Below, piece by piece: positions 16,458 to 24,708 of a stretch of 64,000 nucleotides of DNA. The notes under the pieces were generated by a model, which was given only the letters and a program-made list of their open reading frames with translations, made no database searches and had not been told where the DNA came from. Made by a program: the position numbers and the translations under genes. The stretch's first letter is position 1, and each line of letters opens with the position of its first letter. Source of the stretch: Streptomyces inusitatus (GTDB taxonomy: Bacteria > Actinomycetota > Actinomycetes > Streptomycetales > Streptomycetaceae); NCBI RefSeq assembly GCF_014651115.1, contig NZ_BMWG01000008.1, positions 193,445-257,444 of the forward strand, in the 5' to 3' direction.

Positions 16458-18524
16458 GTGACCACGCCAAGAGATGTGGAAGAAGCGCTCGAAGAGCTGC
16501 GTGCGGTGCTGGACCGGAGTGTGCTGTGGCTGGACTCCGCGTCCTCCGCCCCCGAGACGCCGGAGGGGTGGGCGGAGGAGCTGGCGGAGGACATCGGCAC
16601 GGTGAAGCGGTTGAGGACGCGAACCGCCTCGGCCCTGATCAATGTGGGGCTCTTCGGGGCCTTCTCGTCCGGGAAGAGTTTTCTGCTGAGTGGTTTGCAG
16701 GGCGGACTGGAACTGGTCGAGGTGCTCACCCCGGAGGGCGAGCCGGGGGACAAGTTCGTGGGGCTGCTGCCTTCCTCGCCCGTCCCGACCACCGCCTGTC
16801 CGGCGAGTGTGGTGCCGGTGGACGGATCAGTCGCCGTCGACGCCTCGGGGACCGGATTTCTGCGGGCGTCCTTCACCGATTCGAACGAGGGTGAGTGGGA
16901 GGACGTCGGGAACTCACCGGCGCCTTCGGTGATCGCCGCGTACGCCATGGAGGGGGCGGACATCACCGACCGGCTCAGGGCGCATCGCGGGCGGGATGTG
17001 GCGCAGCTGGAGATCCTGCTGGCCGGGGCCGTGCTGCCGGCGAAGCTCTACGATCTTCCCGGCTATGGCTCCCCGAATCCGATTCACGAGCAGATCGTCA
17101 GGCTGGCGATGGCCGAGTCGGACTGTTTCATATACGTCTCGCACGCGGGCCGTACGCTCTCGGAGCAGGATCTGACGCTGATCCGGGTGCTCTACGACCA
17201 TTACAAGCTGTCCGGGAAGCGGGTGGTGTGGGTCGTCACCGCCATCGACGCTGCGTCGAATCTCGACCTTCGGAATGTTCCGGAGTGGAAGGCGACGGTA
17301 GCCCGCAACAACACCTATCTCAGGGAGAATTTCGCGCTGCCGGACGGGCAGCCGGATCTGGGTTTCATCGGGAGGGGATTCATTCCGGTGTCCCCGGCGC
17401 TTGAAGCGCGCGCGGCGAAGCTCAGTCTGGAGGGGGCGGAGACGGCGGCGCGGCGGCAGCGCGCGGAGAGCCGGATGGACACCTTGCGGCAGGAGATCGA
17501 GGGTCTGATCAGCACGGGGACCGGTACCCGGCACATCTCGGCCGTGGCGATCGAGGCGGAGGCCCTGTTGAGCCCTCGGCACCAGTTGCTGGAGGAGCGG
17601 CTGCGGACCGAGCGCCTTCAGCTCGATGAGCTCAGGAAACTGCTGAAGAGCCAGCAGCGTCAGCTGGAGCTGCTGGACACGGCCCTGCCACGGGTGCGGG
17701 AGGATCTTGAGCGGAAGCTTCAGAATCGCATCGGGCGGACGGTCCGGCCGTTCAACCGGCTCGCGGGGCATCTGCACGACTCGCTGGACACGGCGATCAG
17801 GGAGACCGATCTCAACAAGCCGGTCAGGGCGAACCAGATCCAGGTCTCGAAGGCTCAGCTGCTGCACAGCTGGCTGGAGTCCCCGGCCGGTCCCGCGACG
17901 ATATGGATCGAGCAGTTCAACGCCTTCAAGCAGGATGTGGCCCAGGCGGTGGACCAGACCTTCGGGGACAAGGAACTCGCGGGGCGGCTGCCGGAGTTCA
18001 CCTTCGATGTGAACTCCCTCTCGGTGCCCCAGCACTCGCGGCGGTCGACCACCCGGCACGATGTGGTCGCGCGGGCGGCGGCGCTGGTCGGCATCATCAC
18101 TCCGGTGGCGGCGAGCGGCGGCTGGCTGTACGGCCTGGCGGCGGCGGGCACCCTGTTCCCGCCCGCCGGTTTCGTCGCGGGGGTGGCCGCCCTGGTCTTT
18201 CTCGGTATGCAGCGGCGCAGGGGCAGGGCCAGCGCGCTGGAAGTCCTCCAGGAGGAGTGGGTCAGCGGGATCGACTCCGAGGCGGCGGCGATCCAGGAGC
18301 AGTTCACCCTGACGGCCAGTGTGCAGGGAACCGATGTCATCGATCATCTGACGGACAATCTGGCGCAGTACCGGGAGCAGCTCGAACAGTCGCGTGATCT
18401 CGTCCGGGAGCGGATCGCGAATCCGGAGAACCAGTTCCGGCAGGGGATCATCGACCGGCTTGAGCCGCTCTGCGCCGAGGGCCGGGGGCTCATGGAGGCG
18501 GTTCGGCGGCTGAGGGCGTCCTGA
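16458..18524 (+). CDS. Dynamin-like large GTPase with membrane hairpin
   Basis: The protein is 688 residues from GTG 16458. The P-loop is GAFSSGKS (67-74), with a switch-I-like PTTACP stretch (about 112-117) and DLPGYGSP (about 199-206) as the G3 box. The G4 position reads VVTAIDA rather than a standard TKxD, so nucleotide specificity may be relaxed. Long coiled helices follow (about 330-440). A hydrophobic hairpin at about 545-585 (VGIITPVAASGGWLYGLAAA) suggests membrane insertion, then a C-terminal helical region. Bacterial dynamin-like proteins remodel membranes. The 3' end overlaps the convergent phosphopantetheinyl transferase gene by 35 bases. Confidence 0.85.
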   Translation: MTTPRDVEEALEELRAVLDRSVLWLDSASSAPETPEGWAEELAEDIGTVKRLRTRTASALINVGLFGAFSSGKSFLLSGLQGGLELVEVLTPEGEPGDKFVGLLPSSPVPTTACPASVVPVDGSVAVDASGTGFLRASFTDSNEGEWEDVGNSPAPSVIAAYAMEGADITDRLRAHRGRDVAQLEILLAGAVLPAKLYDLPGYGSPNPIHEQIVRLAMAESDCFIYVSHAGRTLSEQDLTLIRVLYDHYKLSGKRVVWVVTAIDAASNLDLRNVPEWKATVARNNTYLRENFALPDGQPDLGFIGRGFIPVSPALEARAAKLSLEGAETAARRQRAESRMDTLRQEIEGLISTGTGTRHISAVAIEAEALLSPRHQLLEERLRTERLQLDELRKLLKSQQRQLELLDTALPRVREDLERKLQNRIGRTVRPFNRLAGHLHDSLDTAIRETDLNKPVRANQIQVSKAQLLHSWLESPAGPATIWIEQFNAFKQDVAQAVDQTFGDKELAGRLPEFTFDVNSLSVPQHSRRSTTRHDVVARAAALVGIITPVAASGGWLYGLAAAGTLFPPAGFVAGVAALVFLGMQRRRGRASALEVLQEEWVSGIDSEAAAIQEQFTLTASVQGTDVIDHLTDNLAQYREQLEQSRDLVRERIANPENQFRQGIIDRLEPLCAEGRGLMEAVRRLRAS

Positions 18525-19263
18525 CGCCCTCGCGGAGTCTCAGCCCGCTGCCCGCGTCCGCGGGCAGCGCCACCGCCGCGATGTACGGGTCGGGCAGGGC
18601 GAGGTCGTGGACGTGCCAGGAGGTCGGGGGGCCCTGGACGGTGGTGGTGAGGTGGGCCGGGGAGGGGGTGGCGGGGTGGGAGTCGAGGGCGGAGAGGTCG
18701 GTGGCGATGCCGATGCCGACGGCTTTGAGGGTGGCTTCCTTGCGGGTCCAGCAGGTGAGGAAGGCGCGGTCGTAATGGGCCGGGTCGGGGGCGTGGGAGA
18801 GGTGGGCGCGTTCTGAGGGGGTGAGGACGCGGGCGGCGAGGTCGGGGGAGCGCAGGGGGCGCTGTTTTTCGACGTCCACGCCGATCTCGTGGGGGGCGAC
18901 GGCGAGCATGACGCAGCCGGTGGTGTGGGAGATGCTGATCCAGAGGGAGTTGTCCGGGTGGGTGACCCGGGGCGGCCCGTGGTCGGGGTCGCCGCACTCG
19001 GGGCAGGGGCGGCGGCCGAAGGCCAGGCTCGCGGGGGATGCGCCGAGGAGATGGCCGAGGGTGTGGCGTACGGCGGAGCGGTAGGCGATGTACTCCGCGG
19101 CGCGGTGCGGCGGGAGCCGGGCGGCGGTGGCGTGCTCGGCGGGGCCGAGGACCGAGGGATCGGCGGGGCGGTCGGGGCCGTCGGGGCCCGAGGTGAGCCA
19201 CCACCAGATGTCCACGGTGGCGGGCATCTCGGGCATCGCGGATGATTCTACTGTCGTGATCAT
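18490..19263 (-). CDS. Sfp-type 4'-phosphopantetheinyl transferase
   Basis: The protein is 257 residues from ATG 19263 (GGAAG 11-15 bases upstream; in-frame upstream codons to 19422 are not Sfp-like). Core motifs are present: SLWISISHTTG, GVDVEKQRPL (metal-binding Asp/Glu) and CWTRKEATLKAVG. A CPECGDPDHG stretch with two cysteines and a His precedes the core, a feature of some actinomycete members. It transfers phosphopantetheine from CoA to the active Ser of carrier proteins; the clients next door are the ACPs at 21924 and 35202 and the type I PKS. It is convergent with the GTPase gene. Confidence 0.93.
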   Translation of the reverse strand: MITTVESSAMPEMPATVDIWWWLTSGPDGPDRPADPSVLGPAEHATAARLPPHRAAEYIAYRSAVRHTLGHLLGASPASLAFGRRPCPECGDPDHGPPRVTHPDNSLWISISHTTGCVMLAVAPHEIGVDVEKQRPLRSPDLAARVLTPSERAHLSHAPDPAHYDRAFLTCWTRKEATLKAVGIGIATDLSALDSHPATPSPAHLTTTVQGPPTSWHVHDLALPDPYIAAVALPADAGSGLRLREGVRTPSAAEPPP

Positions 19264-19745
19264 GCCATCCACTTCCATTGCCGCCCGCAAAGGGCCGTGA
19301 GGGCGCGCGGCAAGCCTAGCCATGACGGTTGAGCGGGTGAAGCGTGTGGCACCTGCCTGCCAATGGGGCGGGACGAGACGGGACAGGACATCACGAGGTG
19401 TCACGGCGCGCCGAGTTGACACTCGATCCCATGACCATGAGTGACGATCGGGCCGTGCGCGGGCGATGCCACCGCGAGCCGGCGGCAGTTTCCTGCGAAA
19501 TATTCACGCCTGGTGGCGCGGGCCCATAAATTGAGGGTTGCCCTGTGTCCGGGTGGCAGGTGTCACCTCACCCCGCCGCCGCGACCGTCGCGAAATGCTT
19601 CACTCCGCTTTGCAGCGAGAGCACACAAGCCTCAAAGTATACATTTCAGGCAGCACAAAGACGATATCGCACTTATGGAAATACCTTTACCCGGCGGATC
19701 CGGATAGGCAATAGCGGGCCCCTTGTTGACACTTCGCCAAACAAT

Positions 19746-19771
19746 CCTCATTGACCCTGGTCAGCATGAGG
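19746..19771. promoter_or_regulatory. Imperfect inverted repeat, candidate operator
   Basis: CCTCAT-TGACC (19746-19756) pairs with GGTCA-GC-ATGAGG (19759-19771), with a two-base bulge and a CT centre. It lies about 50-75 bases before the first regulator gene. Confidence 0.45.
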
Positions 19772-19787
19772 AGTTAGCCTCCATACG

Positions 19788-19804
19788 ACGTTCAAACGTT
19801 CGAA
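19788..19804. promoter_or_regulatory. Direct/palindromic element just before the first regulator
   Basis: ACGTTCAA and ACGTTCGAA are adjacent direct repeats (19788-19795, 19796-19804). The same bases from 19791 form a 12-of-14 match palindrome centred on AACGTT. It lies 17 bases upstream of the GTG start and could be an autoregulatory site. Confidence 0.4.
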
Positions 19805-19821
19805 ACAACGGGCGGGGGACA

Positions 19822-20625
19822 GTGGTTAATCGGGAGTCCAAGTCGCTGCCGGGGCCTCCGGAAAGGAACCCGGTCGACGATGAAGTCAGCCGGGCTTTAT
19901 TACGGTTGCAAGAGCTGATGAAGTCCACCCAGGGCGACGGCGAGGAAGTCTCGGGGGCCGTTCGCGTCCTGGATTCCGGGGAGAGCGCGGTCGATGTCTC
20001 CGGCCAGCTGATCGACTCGGCCCGGTCCGATGTGGGGATCATCGTCCAGGCCGCCGGCTCCGAGGTGGAGGCCATCGCGCTGGAGCTGCTGAGCCGTTCG
20101 GGACATCAGGCGCGGATGCGGCTGCTGTGCGCCGCGCACGTGGTGCACTCAAGGGCGTTCCGGGCGGCCCTCGCCGACTCGGCCCTCTCGCAGACGATCC
20201 GGGTGGCCGACGCCTGTCTGAGCGAGACCGTGGTGGTCGACTCCCGCGCGGCCGTGCTCTGGACGGACCGCCCGGGCGGCGGGCGGCAGGCGTCGCTCAT
20301 CTCGGACGCGGCCTCCGCCGGGGCGCTCTCCTCGCTGTTCGCCACGGGGTGGCTGAGCGCCGCGCCCGCGAAGCCCGGGGCGGAGGCCGGCCGGGCGCGC
20401 AGCGAGACGGGCCGGCGGATCCTGGAGTCCCTCCGTGACGGCCGCACCGATGAAGCGGCGGCCCGGGAGCTGGCCATCCCGCTGCGGACGTACCGGCGCT
20501 ATGTCGCCGAGATCATGCGGGAGATCGACGCGAGTTCCCGCTTTCAGGCCGGGGCGCGGGCCGTGCAGCTGGGCCTGTTGCCTCAGGAGAGTGACGGAGC
20601 GAATCGCGGGACCACGAATGCGTAG
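19822..20625 (+). CDS. Cluster regulator 1: PLD/TrmB-like sensor with C-terminal HTH
   Basis: The protein is 267 residues from GTG 19822, preceded by GGGGGAC. The middle (about 55-175) resembles the phospholipase-D-like effector domain of TrmB-type regulators (QLIDSARSDVGIIVQAAGSEVEAIALELL). The C-terminus carries a LuxR/response-regulator-like helix-turn-helix (TDEAAARELAIPLRTYRRYVAEIMREIDASSRFQAG). It is a clear paralogue of the protein encoded 51 bases downstream, sharing the HTH and domain order. Likely pathway-specific regulator of the cluster that follows; its ligand is unknown. Confidence 0.8.
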   Translation: MVNRESKSLPGPPERNPVDDEVSRALLRLQELMKSTQGDGEEVSGAVRVLDSGESAVDVSGQLIDSARSDVGIIVQAAGSEVEAIALELLSRSGHQARMRLLCAAHVVHSRAFRAALADSALSQTIRVADACLSETVVVDSRAAVLWTDRPGGGRQASLISDAASAGALSSLFATGWLSAAPAKPGAEAGRARSETGRRILESLRDGRTDEAAARELAIPLRTYRRYVAEIMREIDASSRFQAGARAVQLGLLPQESDGANRGTTNA

Positions 20626-20676
20626 GTCCAATCCGGCCGCACCGCCGGCCGGCGCGAGTGACTTGGGGGAAGAACC

Positions 20677-21591
20677 GTGGGGGAAGATTTCGATGCGGCA
20701 CTTGGGGAAGTTCGCGATCTCATCGACACGGCCGTGTCCAAATACCGGGAATGGGCTCGGCGCAGCAGATTGGTGGTGCCCGTCGGCCCCGGTGCGGATG
20801 TGGTGAGACAGGCGATCGGACAGCTGATCAACAGCGCCCGGCACACCATCGACGTGGTGATCGCCTCCGAGATGGAGGAGACGGTACGGCTGCTGGCCGC
20901 GCTCCGGAATCTGCTCGACACGGAGGGCAGCGCGGTGCGCGCCCGGGTGGTGTGCACCCACGCGGCGCTCGAACAGGGCGCGTTCCGTGAATTCCTGGGC
21001 CAGGACGACAGGCTCCAGATCCGGGTGGCCCGGGTGCCCTATCTGGAGACGATCATCGTGGACGGGGAGGTCGTGCTGGTGCGCACCGAGCCCGGCTGGC
21101 ACGCCTCGCTGGTGCACGCGCGGCCCGTTCTGGAGGCACTCCAGGGGCTGTTCCTGAGCGCCTGGCGGCACGGCACGGTGCCGCGCGACCGGATCGACCT
21201 CGGCAGCGCGGACCGTCCGGACCTGGCCGCGGCCATCCTGGAGCGGCTGAACGCGGGCGGCACCGACGAGGCCGCGGCGCGCGAGCTGGGCGTCTCGGTG
21301 CGGACCTACCGCCGCTATGTCGCGGGGATCCTGGACGTCCTGGGGACCAAGTCCCGTTTCCAGGCGGGCGTCCTCGCGGCCGAGGCCGGGCTGCTCCAGC
21401 CCTCGCACCGCAAGGCGGCGGCGACCGAGCCCCGGCTGTCGCCCTCCTCGTCCCACCGCCCGGCGCACTCCGACGCGGCGGTGCTCCAGCTGACGCACGG
21501 CGGTACGAAAGGGGCGGTCCGCCGGCCCCTGACCGGGGGCGCGCGCGGAGGGCTCACCCGGCTGACCCCCGGCGCCGCCTCCTGCCAGTGA
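20677..21591 (+). CDS. Cluster regulator 2: PLD/TrmB-like sensor with C-terminal HTH
   Basis: The protein is 304 residues from GTG 20677 with TTGGGGGA upstream. Same architecture as regulator 1: effector-like region (IGQLINSARHTIDVVIASEMEETVRLL) and a nearly identical HTH (TDEAAARELGVSVRTYRRYVAGILDVLGTKSRFQAG). A serine/threonine-rich low-complexity tail of about 60 residues follows the HTH and is absent from regulator 1. The tandem arrangement suggests duplication and perhaps heteromer formation or antagonism. A strong hairpin follows the gene (21623-21661). Confidence 0.8.
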   Translation: MGEDFDAALGEVRDLIDTAVSKYREWARRSRLVVPVGPGADVVRQAIGQLINSARHTIDVVIASEMEETVRLLAALRNLLDTEGSAVRARVVCTHAALEQGAFREFLGQDDRLQIRVARVPYLETIIVDGEVVLVRTEPGWHASLVHARPVLEALQGLFLSAWRHGTVPRDRIDLGSADRPDLAAAILERLNAGGTDEAAARELGVSVRTYRRYVAGILDVLGTKSRFQAGVLAAEAGLLQPSHRKAAATEPRLSPSSSHRPAHSDAAVLQLTHGGTKGAVRRPLTGGARGGLTRLTPGAASCQ

Positions 21592-21923
21592 GAACGACCC
21601 GCCTCTGAGCGCCGGGAGCACCAGGCCGCCCGAAGGGATTCAGGTTCCCGTCGGGCGGCCTTCCGCATGCCCGGAGCGGAGACGCCCGGAGCAGGGGCGC
21701 CGGGAGCAGGGACGCCCGGGGCGGAGCACCGGTAACGGAAGGGGGCCGCAGCGGTTCCCCATGGTCGAACACCTCCGGCGGCCGGAAAGTGTCAGCACCG
21801 GCCGCCCATCGGGCCCGCACCCCCCGCCTCTGGCAGCAAACGGTCACGGCCTTGAGCCTCTTTCCCCCGTCTGAATAGCATCGGAATCGTTCATTGAATT
21901 CCGACAAGGAAGCGGGAAACGAC
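21592..21923. other. Intergenic region between regulators and the first ACP gene
   Basis: These 332 bases have no gene. They hold a terminator hairpin (21623-21661), degenerate GC-rich repeats of the type CGCCCGGAGCAGGG (about 21669-21726), a further GTGTCA hexamer (21789-21794) and an AT-rich stretch (about 21870-21905) where the promoter of the structural operon probably lies. Confidence 0.5.
21623..21661 (+). terminator. Hairpin terminator after the regulator pair
   Basis: AGGCCGCCCGA (21623-21633) and TCGGGCGGCCT (21651-21661) form a perfect 11-bp stem, with an inner GGGA/TCCC extension (21635-21638, 21646-21649). Confidence 0.75.
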
Positions 21924-22178
21924 ATGTCGTCGACCATCACGGAACGCCGCGAGACCATCAAGGAAATCGTCTGCGACATTCTGGAGATCGAGCCCTCCGA
22001 CGTCACGGCGACGAGCCTTTTCAAGGAGGACCACGACGCGGACTCGCTGCGCGCCATCGAAATCCTCGCCTCCCTCGAAAAGACCTACAACGTCGTCATC
22101 AACCAGAGCGAACTGGGCCGCATGGTGAATCTGGACGGCGTGTACGAGGTCGTCGCGGAAGCCGCCGACTGGAAGTAG
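21924..22178 (+). CDS. Acyl carrier protein 1 of the type II PKS
   Basis: The protein is 84 residues from ATG 21924. The phosphopantetheine site is S41 in DHDADSLRAIEIL, with helix II following. Acidic, four-helix ACP size. The in-frame codon at 21894 would add ten residues and lacks support. It opens the structural operon and stands 71 bases before the first ketosynthase. It is modified by the phosphopantetheinyl transferase and tethers the growing chain. A second, divergent ACP is at 35202, suggesting two carriers with distinct roles (for example starter or shunt versus elongation). Confidence 0.93.
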   Translation: MSSTITERRETIKEIVCDILEIEPSDVTATSLFKEDHDADSLRAIEILASLEKTYNVVINQSELGRMVNLDGVYEVVAEAADWK

Positions 22179-22249
22179 GCCGGACGGCGCGAGCGCCACG
22201 GACACGCAACCTCAGGAATGGCCGGTTCGCCGGCCTGCCAGATAACGGG

Positions 22250-23515
22250 ATGAACATGTCTGACATACCGGCGAACAGAGTTGTCATCACAGGTCTCGGC
22301 GCGGTCTCCAGCATCGGCCTGGGAGCCACCGAATTCCTCTCCGGTCTGCGATCCGGACAGAGCGCCGCGAAGCCGATCACCTCGTTCGACACCACCGGCT
22401 ACGAGCACTCCAACGCCTGCGAGATCGAGGGCTTCGACGCCCGGCAGTGGATCAAGAACCTGGAAGTCGAGACCCTCGGCCGCGCCAGTCAGTTCTCGGT
22501 GACCGCGGCGCGCATGGCGGTCGAGGACGCGGCGCTCTCGGAGGCCGAACTGCGCTCCGCGCGCTGTCTGATCTCCATCGGCACCACCGACGGGGAGTCC
22601 CGCGATCTCGACCAGCTCGTCGAGACCGAGGTGCGCCACGGCCCCGAGCGGATGGACCCCGTGGTCACCGCGCGGGTGCCGGCCGGGCGGCTGTCGGCGG
22701 CCATCGCGCACGAGTTCGGCATGACCCAGGTCGAGGCGGTCACCCTGCCCACCGCCTGCGCGGCGGGCAACTACGCCATCGGCTACGGCTATGACGCGGT
22801 GCGCACCGGCGAGATCGACTACGCCCTCGTCGGCGGGGCCGACGCGCTCTGCCGGAAGACCTTCACCGGCTTCTACCGCCTCGGCACCATCGCGCCGGAG
22901 ATGTGCCAGCCCTTCGACATCGACCGCAAGGGGATCCTCACCGGCGAGGGGGCCGGTGTACTCCTCCTGGAGAGCCTGGAGTCCGCCCTCGCCCGGGGCG
23001 CGACCATCCACGCCGAGGTGCTCGGATACGGCCTCAACTGCGACGCGCACCACCCCGTCGCGCCCAACCAGGACAGCATCGCGCAGTGCATGAAGCTGGC
23101 GCTCGACAGCGCCGGCGTCACCCCGGAGGACGTGGACTTCATCTCCGCCCACGGCACCGGCACCAAGGCCAACGATGTGACCGAGGCCCGGGCGATCCGG
23201 CAGGTCTTCGGGGACCGCACCCCGAAGACGATCTCCATCAAGTCGATGCTCGGGCACAGCATGGGGGCCGCCAGCGCCCTCGCCTCGATCGGCTGCGCCC
23301 TCGCCCTCACCGAGGGCTTCATCCCGCCGACCATCAACCATGTCGAGACCGACCCCGAGTGCAATGTGGACTGCGTGCCCAACCACGCGGTCCAGGCGGA
23401 TCTGCGGGTCGTCCAGAACAACGGGCTGGCCTTCGGCGGCAACAACTCGGTCGTGATCTTCGGCAAGTACCAGGCGGAGCAGGCAGAGCGGGCAGAGCAG
23501 GCGGAACGGGTATGA
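22250..23515 (+). CDS. Ketosynthase 1 (KS-alpha, FabF-like)
   Basis: The protein is 421 residues, a full FabF-type condensing enzyme. Nucleophile C170 (TACAAG), His in SAHGTGTKAND, Lys in SIKSMLGH and the second His in GHSMGAA are all present, so it should decarboxylate malonyl-ACP and condense. The C-terminus is a low-complexity EQAERAEQAERV repeat. ATG 22250 (or 22256) has only a weak upstream purine tract. The stop overlaps the next ketosynthase start (ATGA). Two active ketosynthases in immediate tandem, rather than a KS/CLF pair, is unusual. Confidence 0.92.
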   Translation: MNMSDIPANRVVITGLGAVSSIGLGATEFLSGLRSGQSAAKPITSFDTTGYEHSNACEIEGFDARQWIKNLEVETLGRASQFSVTAARMAVEDAALSEAELRSARCLISIGTTDGESRDLDQLVETEVRHGPERMDPVVTARVPAGRLSAAIAHEFGMTQVEAVTLPTACAAGNYAIGYGYDAVRTGEIDYALVGGADALCRKTFTGFYRLGTIAPEMCQPFDIDRKGILTGEGAGVLLLESLESALARGATIHAEVLGYGLNCDAHHPVAPNQDSIAQCMKLALDSAGVTPEDVDFISAHGTGTKANDVTEARAIRQVFGDRTPKTISIKSMLGHSMGAASALASIGCALALTEGFIPPTINHVETDPECNVDCVPNHAVQADLRVVQNNGLAFGGNNSVVIFGKYQAEQAERAEQAERV

Positions 23516-24708
23516 GCACACACTCCCCCGCCGAGGACCGGCCGGAGCTGGTCTTCACCGGCATCGGCGCGGTCGCCAGCGTCGGCGGCTCGGCCGACGA
23601 GATCTTCAGCGCCCTGTGCGCGGGCCGCAGCGGACTGGCCGAGCTGCGCTCCTTCGACCGCGACCGCTACCGGGTCCGGCACGCCTACGAGATCGACGAC
23701 CGCCCGCCGTCCGGCGAGGACGAGCCGGGCCGGGCGACCCGCTGGCTGCTCGCGGCGATCGAGGAGGCCGTCCGGGACGCGGGGCTCGGCGAGGAGCTGG
23801 CCGAGGTGCCGATCCTCATCGGCACCGGGCTGCGCGAACTCCGCTCGGCCGAACTGGGCTGGCGCGACGGCGCGGACTTCGACGCCGGGCGCCTGCACTT
23901 CGGCACCGCGCTGCGCGAGCGCTTCGGAGCGGTGCGCACACACACCTTCTCCAACGCCTGCTCCGCCTCCCTGTACGCGCTCGCCATGGGCAGTGATCTG
24001 CTGCTCTCCGGCGAGACGGACACCGTTGTCGTGGCGGGCGTCGACACGCTCACCGAGAGCATGTACGGGTTGCTGGACCGCGTCCACATGGAACCGCCGG
24101 AGCAGCTGCGCCCGTTCGACCGGGACCGCCGGGGTGTGCTGATGGGCGAGGGCGCGGCGGCCGTCGTCCTGCGCCGTGCGGACGCCGCCACCGATTCCGG
24201 CACCGGCACCGGCAGCGCCGCCCCCGTACGCGGCAGGCTCCGCTCGGTCGCGGTGAACTGCGACGCGTACCACGTGACCGCGCCCGACCCGGGCGGCATC
24301 GCGGAGGCGGTGCGCGCCGCGCACCGGGAGGCCGGGGTCAAGCCCGAGGACATCGACCTGGTGATGCTCCACGGCACCGGCACCCTGCTCAACGACGAGG
24401 CCGAGGCCACGGCGGTGGGAGAGGTCTTCGGACCGCATGTCTCCCGCCCCCTGATGACGGCGGTCAAATCGATGACCGGTCACACCTCGGGCGGCTCCGG
24501 GCTGCTCAGTCTGATCGTGGCGCTCCAGGCGCTGGAGGGCGGGCGCGTCCCGCCGGTGGTGGGGCTGCGGCAGCCGGTGCCGGAGGCCGAGAAGTTCCGG
24601 CTGGTCAGAGACGAACAGCAGCTCGCCGAGCCGGCCCTGGCCCAGGTGGACGCGTTCGGGTTCGGCGGCGTCAACGCGGTCGCCGTGGTGGAGAGGGCAG
24701 CACTGTGA
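23512..24708 (+). CDS. Ketosynthase 2 (KS-alpha-like)
   Basis: The protein is 398 residues. It keeps C150 in SNACSASLYAL, HGTGTLLND, and AVKSMTGHTSGGSG, so the Cys-His-His centre is complete. It is shorter and more divergent than ketosynthase 1. A Gly/Thr-rich insert (about 224-232; DSGTGTGS) lies in a surface loop. It overlaps both neighbours by 4 bases. The following gene at 24705 encodes a condensing-enzyme-like protein without the catalytic Cys, so 23512 plus 24705 may be a KS/CLF heterodimer. Catalysis inferred from conserved residues. Confidence 0.88.
   Translation: MSTHSPAEDRPELVFTGIGAVASVGGSADEIFSALCAGRSGLAELRSFDRDRYRVRHAYEIDDRPPSGEDEPGRATRWLLAAIEEAVRDAGLGEELAEVPILIGTGLRELRSAELGWRDGADFDAGRLHFGTALRERFGAVRTHTFSNACSASLYALAMGSDLLLSGETDTVVVAGVDTLTESMYGLLDRVHMEPPEQLRPFDRDRRGVLMGEGAAAVVLRRADAATDSGTGTGSAAPVRGRLRSVAVNCDAYHVTAPDPGGIAEAVRAAHREAGVKPEDIDLVMLHGTGTLLNDEAEATAVGEVFGPHVSRPLMTAVKSMTGHTSGGSGLLSLIVALQALEGGRVPPVVGLRQPVPEAEKFRLVRDEQQLAEPALAQVDAFGFGGVNAVAVVERAAL

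Larger units (their letters stand above)
19264..19821. other. 558-base regulatory region upstream of the type II PKS cluster
   Basis: No credible gene. It separates the minus-strand phosphopantetheinyl transferase from the plus-strand regulator pair. It contains four copies of the hexamer GTGTCA/TGACAC (19398-19403, 19417-19422, 19560-19565, 19727-19732), two of them inside the 9-mer GTTGACACT (19415-19423, 19725-19733) and one in GGTGTCACC. It becomes clearly AT-rich from about 19630, as expected for a promoter. TTGACA at 19726 is a possible -35 box, but I see no matching -10. Confidence 0.55.

Noticed and set aside
19344..19754. Three short plus-strand frames in the region before the regulators
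   Set aside because: No ribosome site, biased composition and overlap with one another; I count the region as regulatory.
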